Positions 8,688-17,561 of a stretch of DNA of 64,000 bases are shown in pieces. Both the position numbers and the translations under genes were made by a program. The first letter of the stretch is position 1. The number at the start of each line of letters is the position of its first letter. Under the pieces are notes generated by a model, which saw only the letters and a list, made by a program, of their open reading frames with translations, did not search any database and had not been told where the DNA came from. This DNA comes from JAGPCK01 sp041675505 (lineage in GTDB: Bacteria > Bacteroidota > Bacteroidia > UKL13-3). The stretch lies in NCBI GenBank assembly GCA_041675505.1, contig JBAYTR010000001.1:62001-126000 (forward strand), given 5' to 3'.

Positions 8688-9413
8688 ATGCTTTTCAGTT
8701 CAAGAGCCATAGTAATCAGAACAGTGAAATATGCTGAAACGAGCATTATTGCGAAACTGTACACAGAGAAGTTCGGGATGCAATCATACATGGTTAGAGG
8801 TGTTCGAAAAAACACCAAAAGTGCCACCTTTAAACCAGCCCAACTGATGAACCTGAACCTGCTGGAAATTGTGGCCTTCCACAAACAGACGGTTGACCTG
8901 CAAAACATCAAAGAAATACGTTGTCAACCCGCCTTGCATCACCTGCATACCGATTTCATTAAAACCAGTATCGGTATGTTTATGTCGGAAGTAATTAATA
9001 AATGTATTGTAACCGAAGAGCCGGATGAAGCCTTATTTGGTTTCCTACATCAATGCATCCTTGACCTGGATACAAGTACCCGTTCTGTTTCTTTGTTTCC
9101 CTGTTGGTTCCTGATACAATTAAGCAGCTATCTGGGGTTTGAACCCAAAGGAGAAGTAAACGACAACGAAGTGTTTGACATGGAAAACGGTGTGTTCAGA
9201 AAAGAAGAAGAGTACATTGCTGATAAAATTCCGCACCCGCTCTCTGCCCTTTTATTTGAGTTGCAACACGCAGAGGCACATTCTCTCAACACCACATTCA
9301 CTGCGACACAACGACAGGAACTACTTCAACTACTCATTACCTACTACAAACTTCATCATTTGAATATTGGTGAGATTAAATCGCATCACATTTTACGTGA
9401 GGTGCTTGAATAA
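8688..9413 (+). CDS. recO: DNA repair protein RecO
   Basis: RecO (241 residues) anneals single strands and, with RecR, loads RecA on SSB-coated gaps. The N-terminal OB fold is clear: SSRAIVIRTVKYAETSIIAKLYTEKFGM (residues 5 on; compare AIVLRTRPYGETS in the family), followed by VRGVRKNTKSATFKPAQLMN, the usual basic linker. The helical C-terminal part shows SEVINKCIVTEEPDEALFGF. No CxxC zinc site is visible, as in many RecO proteins. It starts 5 nt after the glycosyltransferase gene, so it is probably co-transcribed with porZ. Confidence 0.94.
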   Translation: MLFSSRAIVIRTVKYAETSIIAKLYTEKFGMQSYMVRGVRKNTKSATFKPAQLMNLNLLEIVAFHKQTVDLQNIKEIRCQPALHHLHTDFIKTSIGMFMSEVINKCIVTEEPDEALFGFLHQCILDLDTSTRSVSLFPCWFLIQLSSYLGFEPKGEVNDNEVFDMENGVFRKEEEYIADKIPHPLSALLFELQHAEAHSLNTTFTATQRQELLQLLITYYKLHHLNIGEIKSHHILREVLE

Positions 9414-9451
9414 ATTTCGACCAATCTGCTTTTAATCAAGGAGAATTCTTC

Positions 9452-9459
9452 TACTTTTG
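9452..9459 (+). promoter_or_regulatory. Promoter -7 box of the 881-residue T9SS protein
   Basis: TACTTTTG, exact TAnnTTTG, 16 nt before ATG 9476. A weak -33 box (TTTA, about 9430-9433) lies 18 nt upstream. Confidence 0.55.
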
Positions 9460-9475
9460 ATTCATTGTTAACATT

Positions 9476-12121
9476 ATGAAACATTTCATCTGGACTTTTT
9501 TTCTGCTACTGTGCTTCAAGTTTGCAATGGCACAACCTTGGTCAACTGTAAAAAACACCGGCATCAATTTTTATCTGGCGGAAGACTACAGGCATACACT
9601 TCACAGACTAAACCTGATTAAGGCTGATACACTTTCAGCTGAAATAATCCGCTGTGAGTTCAACAAAACACCTACGGTTAACCCGTACCGTAATGATTGC
9701 TACGTAAAAGATAGAGCCACCTGGATTGGGTATCAGGTACTACGCAATACATCAGGCGTTGAGAAATATCTGAATTATGCATCTGACACGTTGGTTTTTC
9801 GCACGCATGCAAACCTGAATGACACGTGGCAACTATTCAAATATGCTGACAGTTCGTACATCACCGCCAGCATTGATTCTATAACCATGCTTTCATTCAT
9901 GGGCATTAGCGACTCGGTAAAATACATCAGGCTTAACCGTTACAGCAAAACCGATACTTTAATGAATGACCTGATGAATGGTGTGCGCGTCATCATTAGT
10001 AAAAATTACGGGTGGGTAAGAACCTTGGCTTGGATTAACTTCCCTGAAATAAAGGCAATTCACACTAACGGGTATTCCATAGAAAAGTACAACTACTCGC
10101 AAACATTCTGGCTGCAAGGAAACTCTTTATTGAATAAAGGACTAGTGCCCAACTTTAATGAGTTCATTTCAGATTTTGAAGTAGGCGATGAAATACATGC
10201 AAGATATTCCACATCGCCTCCATACACCTTTACGGAAATTAAAACGGTATTGAGTAAAACAAAACAAGACAGCTTTACAGTATACACGAGCAAAATTCTA
10301 CGCAAATATCTTAAATGGCAAAATCAGTCTCAGTTTGACAGTTTTGCTTACTCTATACAAACTGATACCATTCGACATGCCTATGGTGAAATGTGGCCTC
10401 AAACAGTTCGGTTTTCATATTTACCTAAAACCAAACGACTAAATTTAGATGGCATGGGTAACATGTATGTGTGGAGCGACAAAGACAGCTGCTACGGCAC
10501 TGTATCATCTTCAAGTGTCAATGTACACAGTAAGTTCAGTATACAAGGTTTAGGAAACTTTTATAGCTTCAGCAGCCATAGTCTACAAAGTTACAGCTAT
10601 GAACCGGTCTATTACAAAAAGGGGGGAGAAACATGGGGCATTCCACTGGCCTTTGACTCTGCTGATTTCTATAACCCTTCAGAGTTCAGACTCATAACAG
10701 CGCAAAATCAAAAATTAACTTACCGACAAGAGGTTTCAGAAGATAGTTTAGCACTACTTTTACCTTTTGTGCCTACGAAAATAGCAGAGGATTCCATTAA
10801 AATCACATATACTCTTCCATATTATCCCAGCGACAACGGTAATGGATGTATAAGCTTAAATCATTCCTCGTGGCTGGGTAAAAAAATTGAAACGCACAAA
10901 AATGGAGATGTGATTTTCTTTAACTACAAAAACGAACCGATTGTGATTAAAACACAGGCAGCTCAAAAAGAAAAGTGGATTGCCTATACTTATCTCAACG
11001 GACATTATATTACGGCTGAGGTTGATACATTAATCACCCGCACACATGCATTCCCTGTCACAAACTATAGAGAAAGCGATTACAAAGTGATAGTATTCCG
11101 AAAATTTACACAGGACAGTACAGAGGTTAATCATACGGTTAATGGCCTGAAATTGCAGCTATCAAGGCAAAATGGATGGACAAAGCTTACAGAGTTTAAT
11201 TATTTTCCGTTTGACGGTCATCTGAGTTCAAAAGCAATCAACTGGTCACAGCGCTCCATCAGTTTACTCAATATCCACGACCGCATTTCAGGCACAGGAG
11301 CAGCTACTATTCTCCATCGCAGAAATTTCGATTTACCTTCACAAACAACAGAAAACAGTCTTGTAAGAACACCTCAGACTACCAACATGGGCGACACAAT
11401 CATTAAAAAACGCATCCACTGCAAACGAATTGATGACTTATCAGGCAACAAAATCTCTTTCAGTCAACATGAGCGTTTTGATACCATTCCTGTTGTGGAG
11501 TACTCTTATCTATCTATGCAACCCCTGCAAAACAATAGTGTTGTGAAAGAATTTTGCACGACTTCATTTTATAACTACGATACCCTTGAAACCACTAACA
11601 ATACTGTTCGCGTTAGAAATATCCGTTATACACCAGCCTCACCCGATTGCTGGACAGAAGTAAAAGAAGATACCACAACCTATGAATACTACTGGCCGCA
11701 GTTAGGCATGTACCAACAGGTGATTGACAACAACACAGCCAAATGCATCAAAAGAGAGTGGCCTCAGTTTGGAATGCTTCCTGACACAGATTTCGGGAAA
11801 GAAATGTTTATGTATTGCTCTCAACTTGACACATTCAAGTTCACCTCACCGCTTTCAACAACTGAGGTGAAACCGGTACATCAAATAGTGGTCTATCCTA
11901 ACCCGGCCTCTTCAAATGAAATGACAATACTGTGGAGTGCCAACACCTGTTGTGATAAAGCAGAGTTGCGCATAACTGATGTGTATGGCAAATCAGTACT
12001 CCTACAAAACATCAATATAAACGAACTGCTAAATATAAAATTAGAGGCAAGCGGCATTTACATATTGACTATGCAAAGCGCAGGAAGAACCATTTATTCA
12101 GGAAAAATTATTCGTTTGTAA
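9476..12121 (+). CDS. Secreted T9SS-sorted protein of unknown function
   Basis: An 881-residue protein with signal peptide (1-19, ending KFAMAQ) and a T9SS type A sorting domain in the last 75 residues (VYPNPASSNEM, then ITDVYGKSV, and GIYILTMQSAG near the end). The long middle is rich in Thr, Ser, Tyr and aromatic beta-strand patterns. A phrase recurs in it: RVIISKNYGWVRTLAWINFP (about 176-195) and LQLSRQNGWTKLTEFNYFP (about 561-579), each followed by a similar stretch, so the middle seems to be an internal duplication of an approximately 380-residue module. I recognise no catalytic motif. It should be exported by Sec and T9SS and be cell-surface or released. It ends 4 nt from the convergent rmuC. 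Confidence 0.75.
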   Translation: MKHFIWTFFLLLCFKFAMAQPWSTVKNTGINFYLAEDYRHTLHRLNLIKADTLSAEIIRCEFNKTPTVNPYRNDCYVKDRATWIGYQVLRNTSGVEKYLNYASDTLVFRTHANLNDTWQLFKYADSSYITASIDSITMLSFMGISDSVKYIRLNRYSKTDTLMNDLMNGVRVIISKNYGWVRTLAWINFPEIKAIHTNGYSIEKYNYSQTFWLQGNSLLNKGLVPNFNEFISDFEVGDEIHARYSTSPPYTFTEIKTVLSKTKQDSFTVYTSKILRKYLKWQNQSQFDSFAYSIQTDTIRHAYGEMWPQTVRFSYLPKTKRLNLDGMGNMYVWSDKDSCYGTVSSSSVNVHSKFSIQGLGNFYSFSSHSLQSYSYEPVYYKKGGETWGIPLAFDSADFYNPSEFRLITAQNQKLTYRQEVSEDSLALLLPFVPTKIAEDSIKITYTLPYYPSDNGNGCISLNHSSWLGKKIETHKNGDVIFFNYKNEPIVIKTQAAQKEKWIAYTYLNGHYITAEVDTLITRTHAFPVTNYRESDYKVIVFRKFTQDSTEVNHTVNGLKLQLSRQNGWTKLTEFNYFPFDGHLSSKAINWSQRSISLLNIHDRISGTGAATILHRRNFDLPSQTTENSLVRTPQTTNMGDTIIKKRIHCKRIDDLSGNKISFSQHERFDTIPVVEYSYLSMQPLQNNSVVKEFCTTSFYNYDTLETTNNTVRVRNIRYTPASPDCWTEVKEDTTTYEYYWPQLGMYQQVIDNNTAKCIKREWPQFGMLPDTDFGKEMFMYCSQLDTFKFTSPLSTTEVKPVHQIVVYPNPASSNEMTILWSANTCCDKAELRITDVYGKSVLLQNININELLNIKLEASGIYILTMQSAGRTIYSGKIIRL

Positions 12122-12125
12122 ATGC

Positions 12126-13451
12126 CTACTCCTCTCCGGCTCTATCAAGCAAATTCTGGGGTAAACTTTTAGATGCAATAGCTCCCATTTCTTTTAACTC
12201 CTGCACACGCTTTACAATATTTCCTTTACCGGTAGAAAGTTTATTCATGGCCGATTCATAATCCTTTTTCGATTGATCAAGTTTAGTGCCCAGGCCAATC
12301 ATGTCTTTTACAAAACCATCAAACTTATCATACAAGTCACCGGCTTTACGTGCAATCTCCACCGCATTGCGGTTGTGATTCTCCTGACGCCAGATGCTGG
12401 ATACTGTTCTTAATGTAGCCAGCAATGTGCTTGGGCTAACGATTACAATGTTTTTTTCAAAGGCATCATGAAACAATTGCGCATCTTGTTGTACGGAAAG
12501 CGCAAAAGCAGGTTCAATGGGAATAAACAACAGCACAAAATCCAGACTCTTGAGTTGATAGAGGTTCTGATATTTTTTCTCGCTCAATCCTTTGATGTGT
12601 GTGCGCACAGAAAGTAAGTGCTCGCGCAGTGCAACCTGTCGTTCTGTATCGTCTTCTGCCGTGTAGTATTTTTCATAACCCGTAAGCGATACTTTCGAAT
12701 CAATAATGAGTGACTTGCCTTCCGGCAAGTTGATAATCACATCCGGTTGCAGGCGTCTGCCATCTTCTGTAGTAAAACTTGGCTGAATGCTGTATTCCCT
12801 GTCTTTATTTAACCCTGATTTTTCGAGAATGGTTTCGAGTATAAACTCACCCCAGTTGCCTTGTGCTTTGTTATCGCCTTTTAATGCACGCGTCAGGTTT
12901 TGCGCATCAGTTGTCATCTTCTGGTTGAGTTCATACAGGCGCTGTATTTCTGTTTTTAATGATGCTTTTTCTTTGTTCTCCGCATCGTAATTATCCTGTA
13001 CCTTCTTTTCAAAATCTTTTATCTTTTCACCCAGTGGTTTTAAAATCTGATCAATGTTTATTTTGTTCTGTTCAGTAAACTTCTGGCTCTTTTCTTCCAG
13101 AATTTTATTCGCTAAGTTTTCAAACTCTTTAGTAAACTTTTCCTGCAACTGCTGCAATTCATTTTTCTGCTCAGCCAAACGTTGCTGTACATTATCGTGG
13201 TTGGCTTTCACCTCAGCCAATTGAGTGGAAATAGTCATTTTCTTTTCCCGCTCCTCGTTCAATTCCGCTTCACGCTGGCCAACCTGTTGTGTGAGGTAAC
13301 GGTTCTGCTCCTCCAACCTCGAAGTATTCATTTGCAACTGCTGCAACTGTTCATCATTGGAACCTGCTACTGATTTTTTGGCACCCGCCATAAAAAATCC
13401 GGCAATGGCTCCGGCTATTAAACCAATAATTAAAAAGATTACGTCTGTCAT
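12126..13451 (-). CDS. rmuC: DNA recombination protein RmuC
   Basis: RmuC (441 residues) is a coiled-coil protein with a restriction-endonuclease-like core; in E. coli it limits inversion at short inverted repeats. Visible are one N-terminal membrane helix (about 4-22, FLIIGLIAGAIAGFFMAG), a long coiled coil rich in Gln and Glu (about 33-200), and the nuclease-like core with GNWGEFILETILEKSGL (about 216-232), RLQPDVIINLPEGKSLIIDSK (about 250-270, with D and DSK as the expected metal-site residues) and FVLLFIPIEPAF. Its ATG overlaps the MFS gene's stop as ATGA, so the two are translationally coupled. Function in Bacteroidota is not established. Confidence 0.93.
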   Translation of the reverse strand: MTDVIFLIIGLIAGAIAGFFMAGAKKSVAGSNDEQLQQLQMNTSRLEEQNRYLTQQVGQREAELNEEREKKMTISTQLAEVKANHDNVQQRLAEQKNELQQLQEKFTKEFENLANKILEEKSQKFTEQNKINIDQILKPLGEKIKDFEKKVQDNYDAENKEKASLKTEIQRLYELNQKMTTDAQNLTRALKGDNKAQGNWGEFILETILEKSGLNKDREYSIQPSFTTEDGRRLQPDVIINLPEGKSLIIDSKVSLTGYEKYYTAEDDTERQVALREHLLSVRTHIKGLSEKKYQNLYQLKSLDFVLLFIPIEPAFALSVQQDAQLFHDAFEKNIVIVSPSTLLATLRTVSSIWRQENHNRNAVEIARKAGDLYDKFDGFVKDMIGLGTKLDQSKKDYESAMNKLSTGKGNIVKRVQELKEMGAIASKSLPQNLLDRAGEE

Positions 13452-14617
13452 ACCTTTTGTCTCATCAAATATACCGCAGCTACTAAAGCACCTGCCGAAG
13501 TAACGACAAAGGTAAGCGAAGGCCCGTAGTTATGCCAGATGAATCCCGCCATAAAACTGGCCAACATCAACGCAAGGCTATTAAAACTACTGTAGAAGCC
13601 CAATGCTGTGGCGGTATCTTTTTTCTCACACAGGTTACTGAGCAGGGCTTTGGAACAGCCTTCGGTTAAAGCCGCATAAGCTGCATAGAAAAAGAAGAGT
13701 ACATATACCTGCCACGTGGCATCAGCCGCCATCACCATGCCGTATACTCCGGCAAAAATGAGCAATCCTGTTATCAGGTTATTTTTCAAACCCCACTTAT
13801 CACCCAACCAACCTGCGGGATAAGCCAGCAAGGCATAACACAAGTTATAAAATATGTATACCGTCAACACACTCTCATCTGCATAGCCTTTGTATTTGAG
13901 CAACAGCAACAAAAACACATCAGAACTATTGAAGAGCGTAAACAGCAACAAACCCGATACCGTACTCTTGTATGTTGAATTGGCCTCTTTCCAGTAGCTG
14001 AAATAATTGAGCATACTCTGCTTAGGCTTGGCAGGCGCTGGCAACACTCGATGTTCTTTTACCACAACAGTGAGCAGCACTCCCAACAACCCCGGCACAA
14101 AGGCAATGAAAAAAAGCGTCTTGTAATCTTCCGGATGAAAGTGCAGGTAAACCAGTGCGAGTAAAGGACCAATGGCAGCCCCCAGTGTATCCATGCCCCT
14201 ATGAAAACCGAACACCTTACCTTTATGCTCTTTACCCGACTCGTCAGACAACAAGGCATCGCGTGCACTGCTGCGCATACCTTTACCTAAGCGATCAAGT
14301 GTGCGTGCACTAAAAATCCAGAGCGGAAAAGTAAACAAGGCCATCATGGGTTTGCTAAGGGCGCTCATAAAATACCCCCACTGCACAAAGGGTAAACGCT
14401 TACCTGCATTATCGCTCCATTTACCAAACACCCCTTTACTCAAACCCGCAGTTGCTTCAGCCACTCCTTCCAGCACACCAATGAGTAACATCGAAAACCC
14501 TATTTGTTTTAAATATACCGGCATTACCGGGTATAACATCTCACTGGCCACATCCGTAAACAGGCTCACCAATGAAAGCAAAAGAATGTTGCGGGTAAGG
14601 AAACTTTTCAAATACAA
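13448..14617 (-). CDS. MFS transporter
   Basis: A 389-residue inner-membrane protein with about 12 hydrophobic helices. The signature between helices 2 and 3 reads GKWSDNAGKRLPFVQWG (about 66-82), a variant of the MFS motif G-x-x-x-D-x-x-G-R-R. A second, AGWLGDKWGLKNNLITG, marks the same loop in the C-terminal half, giving the two-fold symmetry. RTLDRLGKGMRSSARDALL (about 105-123) is characteristic of a Bacteroidota/proteobacterial MFS subgroup often annotated as drug-efflux or hexuronate-like carriers; the substrate is not predictable. It precedes rmuC with a 4-nt overlap; the pairing has no known functional meaning. Confidence 0.88.
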   Translation of the reverse strand: MYLKSFLTRNILLLSLVSLFTDVASEMLYPVMPVYLKQIGFSMLLIGVLEGVAEATAGLSKGVFGKWSDNAGKRLPFVQWGYFMSALSKPMMALFTFPLWIFSARTLDRLGKGMRSSARDALLSDESGKEHKGKVFGFHRGMDTLGAAIGPLLALVYLHFHPEDYKTLFFIAFVPGLLGVLLTVVVKEHRVLPAPAKPKQSMLNYFSYWKEANSTYKSTVSGLLLFTLFNSSDVFLLLLLKYKGYADESVLTVYIFYNLCYALLAYPAGWLGDKWGLKNNLITGLLIFAGVYGMVMAADATWQVYVLFFFYAAYAALTEGCSKALLSNLCEKKDTATALGFYSSFNSLALMLASFMAGFIWHNYGPSLTFVVTSAGALVAAVYLMRQKV

Positions 14618-14619
14618 AA

Positions 14620-16302
14620 TTACTTTTTATCAATTACTTGCATCTTCATAATAAAGTATTGCGTACTCTGCTTTTTGGAATCTTTAACATCTTCATGAAC
14701 AAGCGAACCAAATGACAAATAATAATCTCCATACCAATGCATAAGGGTTTCATTTTTTTGCTTTAGCTTCATATCAACTAAACCAAAATTAGGCCGTTTG
14801 GAAGAAATTGTCTTTTCATTAGAAAACACCTCTTTATCAAATGAAAAGGAACGAAAATCTATTGCCTCTTTTTCTGTACCTAAACTATAGATAAAATTAT
14901 ACCCACTATCGTTTGAGTTTATCATCTTTACCTGCTCGGATAATTTTTTTTGTTTAGGTACTTTACTTATGTCAATTGATCTATCCCATCTCAAGTCCCC
15001 ATTTTTATCAAAACTTATTGCAAGAAATTTGGTGTAAATGTATCCTGTAAATACTCTATTATACGTGCTTTGCCAATTGCCATTCACATATCTCTCACCT
15101 GCAACCATTGTGTACTCGGGGTAAGCAAATTCTGCAAATATCAGATTATCATCTTCTCGTTCAATTATATTGTGAGCATATATGGCAATTTCTGCGTGCA
15201 TATCCTTGTCACCAAGATTTTTTCTATCATCTTCTGATAAAAGTCCCTTTAAGTTTGAAAATTTTGAATACGGTATTTGCTTAAAATCGGTGATTACTAA
15301 ACCTGAGAGTTTTACATAAAACATCCCCAATGTTTGCGCCTTCCCTTTTTTTCCATACAACCCTGTGATGTATTTTACTTCACCATTAACTGAATGTACT
15401 TTGATATGATGAGCTTGCATATTTTCAGGAAAGTCAAGTGGTGATGCTTGTCCATAACCTTGGCCATTAGTATTCATAATGTACGTTCGATACTTACCAT
15501 AACGTTTATCCAAAACTATCACAGTTGCAGTATTTGAAGAGTCTGGAATGCAGATTTCTGAGATAAGTACCTTTCTAGACTTGCTACCACTCCACTTTGC
15601 AACTTTACTTACCTTATCTTCAATATTTGCTGAAATAAACAAAGGGTTTCGATACATATCATTGCCAACTCCTATCATTAATGGCGCTGTAAAACATGAT
15701 GTAAAAAAACACATTTCCCAACAAACACGCCCTTTTGTTTTGATATTTCTTCCGCCAAAATAAGCATGACCACCACTCGCCCAAAAGTGGCTAACAGAGA
15801 ACTTCTTTGATAAACGACCACTATATAACTCATATGTTTTTTTAAGATAATTGTACTTAAGAATATCGTACTCTTTTATCATATACCCACCAGGAACAAA
15901 ATTTTGATTCTGTGCCTTATAATGCAAACTTCGCTTCTGAGGAGGTGCCATTAAATAATATATATATTCCTTATCTCGTGCTTTGTATAGAATTTGATAG
16001 TCCTTTTTAAAAACGGGCAATTCAATTGTATACTCTATTTTAAAACTCCTCGATATTTTAGTAAACTCTAAGATGTTCCCTGATTGACTTTTAAATTGTG
16101 CAGTCTTTTTCAAAATAAGCAGAATTCCATCTTCGCCTAAATTCTCAAAACTTAATTCAGCCACATCCTTCAACTTAAATTCCATTAATGAATCCGAAGT
16201 TGTCAGAACTTTAATACCATTGCTGACATTAGATTTTGATGCTTGAGCGTTTATTCTAGGGTGACAAAGAATAAGCAAACCAAATAAAATAATTTTTTTC
16301 AT
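14620..16302 (-). CDS. Exported protein of unknown function (560 residues)
   Basis: Not recognised. The protein has a signal peptide (1-20, MKKIILFGLLILCHPRINAQ) and no further strong membrane helix. The body is beta-rich with repeated strand-turn phrases (YKARDKEYIYYLMAPP, HAYFGGRNIKTKG, KYITGLYGKKGKA, YNFIYSLGTEKEA), suggesting a beta-propeller-like fold. A short Cys cluster, CWEMCFFTSC, sits near residue 193-202. There is no T9SS sorting domain at the end. It is transcribed divergently from the YidD cassette, and the two promoters overlap. It ends 2 nt from the start of the MFS gene on the same strand, so read-through is likely. Confidence 0.6.
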   Translation of the reverse strand: MKKIILFGLLILCHPRINAQASKSNVSNGIKVLTTSDSLMEFKLKDVAELSFENLGEDGILLILKKTAQFKSQSGNILEFTKISRSFKIEYTIELPVFKKDYQILYKARDKEYIYYLMAPPQKRSLHYKAQNQNFVPGGYMIKEYDILKYNYLKKTYELYSGRLSKKFSVSHFWASGGHAYFGGRNIKTKGRVCWEMCFFTSCFTAPLMIGVGNDMYRNPLFISANIEDKVSKVAKWSGSKSRKVLISEICIPDSSNTATVIVLDKRYGKYRTYIMNTNGQGYGQASPLDFPENMQAHHIKVHSVNGEVKYITGLYGKKGKAQTLGMFYVKLSGLVITDFKQIPYSKFSNLKGLLSEDDRKNLGDKDMHAEIAIYAHNIIEREDDNLIFAEFAYPEYTMVAGERYVNGNWQSTYNRVFTGYIYTKFLAISFDKNGDLRWDRSIDISKVPKQKKLSEQVKMINSNDSGYNFIYSLGTEKEAIDFRSFSFDKEVFSNEKTISSKRPNFGLVDMKLKQKNETLMHWYGDYYLSFGSLVHEDVKDSKKQSTQYFIMKMQVIDKK

Positions 16303-16312
16303 TTCAATTTTC

Positions 16313-16320
16313 TACTTTTG
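16313..16320 (+). promoter_or_regulatory. Promoter -7 box of the YidD cassette
   Basis: TACTTTTG, exact TAnnTTTG. Expected start near 16327, with a leader of about 30 nt to ATG 16358. It lies inside the leader of the divergent gene. Confidence 0.55.
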
Positions 16321-16326
16321 TTTATT

Positions 16327-16354
16327 CAAATATAATCTTTTATTTTACTTACAA
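16327..16354 (-). promoter_or_regulatory. Promoter of the 560-residue unknown gene
   Basis: On the minus strand TTG (16354-16352), a 17-nt spacer and TATATTTG (16334-16327). The expected start is about 16320, giving an 18-nt leader. It faces and overlaps the + strand promoter. Confidence 0.55.
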
Positions 16355-16357
16355 TTC

Positions 16358-16729
16358 ATGATTAGATTTCTTAATTGCACAGTTTTCTCATTGTTATTTT
16401 ATGCAACATCCACCGCGCAAAGTAACGTGTCAGAACGTCTAATTTTAGCACAAAAAGAACAAGAAAAAACAGTAAAATTTATCTTTGAAAAAACTACATT
16501 TTTAACTGTAATTCAACACTTCTACACTCAATTTATTTCTTCACAAGATGGCCCTAGTTGTAATTTTGAACTTAGTTGTTCCCATTTCGCATTAAAAGCA
16601 ATAGAAGAAAAAGGCTTTTTTTTAGGATACATGCTTACTTACGACCGATTAATGAGATGTTCTATAAATAATGAAGGGGAGTATGAAATAAACGAACAGG
16701 GATTATTCATTGAACCTATTGACTATTAA
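16358..16729 (+). CDS. Exported YidD-like (DUF37) protein
   Basis: A 123-residue protein with a signal-peptide-like start (1-20, ending TSTAQ) and a clear YidD core at about 65-110: FYTQFISSQDGPSCNFELSC then SHFALKAIEEKGFFLGYML and DRLMRC. The three Cys residues of the family (GPSC, LSC, RC) and its spacing are all kept. Canonical YidD has 70-85 residues, has no cleavable signal, and assists YidC on the cytoplasmic side. This copy has an extra N-terminal leader of about 60 residues and should be exported, so its role must differ. It is the first gene of a three-gene overlapping cassette. Function unknown. Confidence 0.8.
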   Translation: MIRFLNCTVFSLLFYATSTAQSNVSERLILAQKEQEKTVKFIFEKTTFLTVIQHFYTQFISSQDGPSCNFELSCSHFALKAIEEKGFFLGYMLTYDRLMRCSINNEGEYEINEQGLFIEPIDY

Positions 16730-17561
16730 ACACTTTTTCTCATTTTGCCTTGTTTTAATTTGTTCTACAGGAACAATCATAGGACAGAATTTATTTGACT
16801 GTACACACTCCAAGTTTTTTGCTGCATCCTTACTTCAATACCAAAGCTATCACCAAGCAACAAGAGTATTGATGGAAATGCCTGATTCATGTAAAAATGA
16901 TTCGATAAAAGAAAGGGTGCTTTTTTGTTTACACCAAGCAAAAGACTTGCCTAGTATTATTCATCTCTCGCAAACTTTTCACCAACAAGCTACTACAAAA
17001 CGACTGAATAACTTATGCTATTTTGTGCTTTTGAAATCATCTATCATTGTCAGCAATGTAATTTCCGACTCACTTTGGAAAAGGTGCAATTATATTATTC
17101 CGAAAGACACACTAGAACTATGGAAGGAGGCTTATTCACTTCTACACCCCAATATAGAAAAAAGCCACTTCACACCTTCCGGAATAATCAGTAAACCTGT
17201 ATTGATTCCTCTAAAATGTGAGCTTGAATTATATAAATATAAAAAACCATTAATAGCAGCCTCCTTATCTGCTTTAGTACCTGGACTTGGAAAGGCTTAC
17301 TGTGGAAAAACAAAAGATGCTTTTACTACATTTGTTACTGTAGGCCTTACTGCATTCCAAGCTTGGAGGGGTTTTTCGCAAAGAGGATATGGAAGCGTAT
17401 ATGGATGGGGTGGTTTATGTTTAAGCTCAGGTTTTTATTTAGGAGGAATTTATGGAAGCGCACGAACAGCAAAAAAAATAAACAAAGACAAAATAGATGT
17501 ATATAGAAAAAAAGTTATTAATACTGTTTTTCATAATAGCGAATTTTACCCTACCTATTAA
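16710..17561 (+). CDS. Exported YidD-cassette protein A (helical repeats plus membrane domain)
   Basis: A 283-residue protein beginning at TTG 16710, overlapping the YidD-like gene by 20 nt. TTG is chosen because it opens a signal peptide (TIKHFFSFCLVLICSTGTIIGQ); a second TTG at 16719 is equally possible. Residues about 30-165 are helical and TPR-like (YQSYHQATRVLMEMPDSC). The C-terminal part, about 180-260, is a small membrane domain with SALVPGLGKAYCGKTKDAF followed by two hydrophobic Gly-rich segments, like TM2/DUF5683 domains. It shares this architecture with the next gene and looks like its paralogue. Function unknown; the PGLG-x-x-Y-x-G domain next to YidD suggests a joint membrane role. 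Confidence 0.7.
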   Translation: MNLLTIKHFFSFCLVLICSTGTIIGQNLFDCTHSKFFAASLLQYQSYHQATRVLMEMPDSCKNDSIKERVLFCLHQAKDLPSIIHLSQTFHQQATTKRLNNLCYFVLLKSSIIVSNVISDSLWKRCNYIIPKDTLELWKEAYSLLHPNIEKSHFTPSGIISKPVLIPLKCELELYKYKKPLIAASLSALVPGLGKAYCGKTKDAFTTFVTVGLTAFQAWRGFSQRGYGSVYGWGGLCLSSGFYLGGIYGSARTAKKINKDKIDVYRKKVINTVFHNSEFYPTY

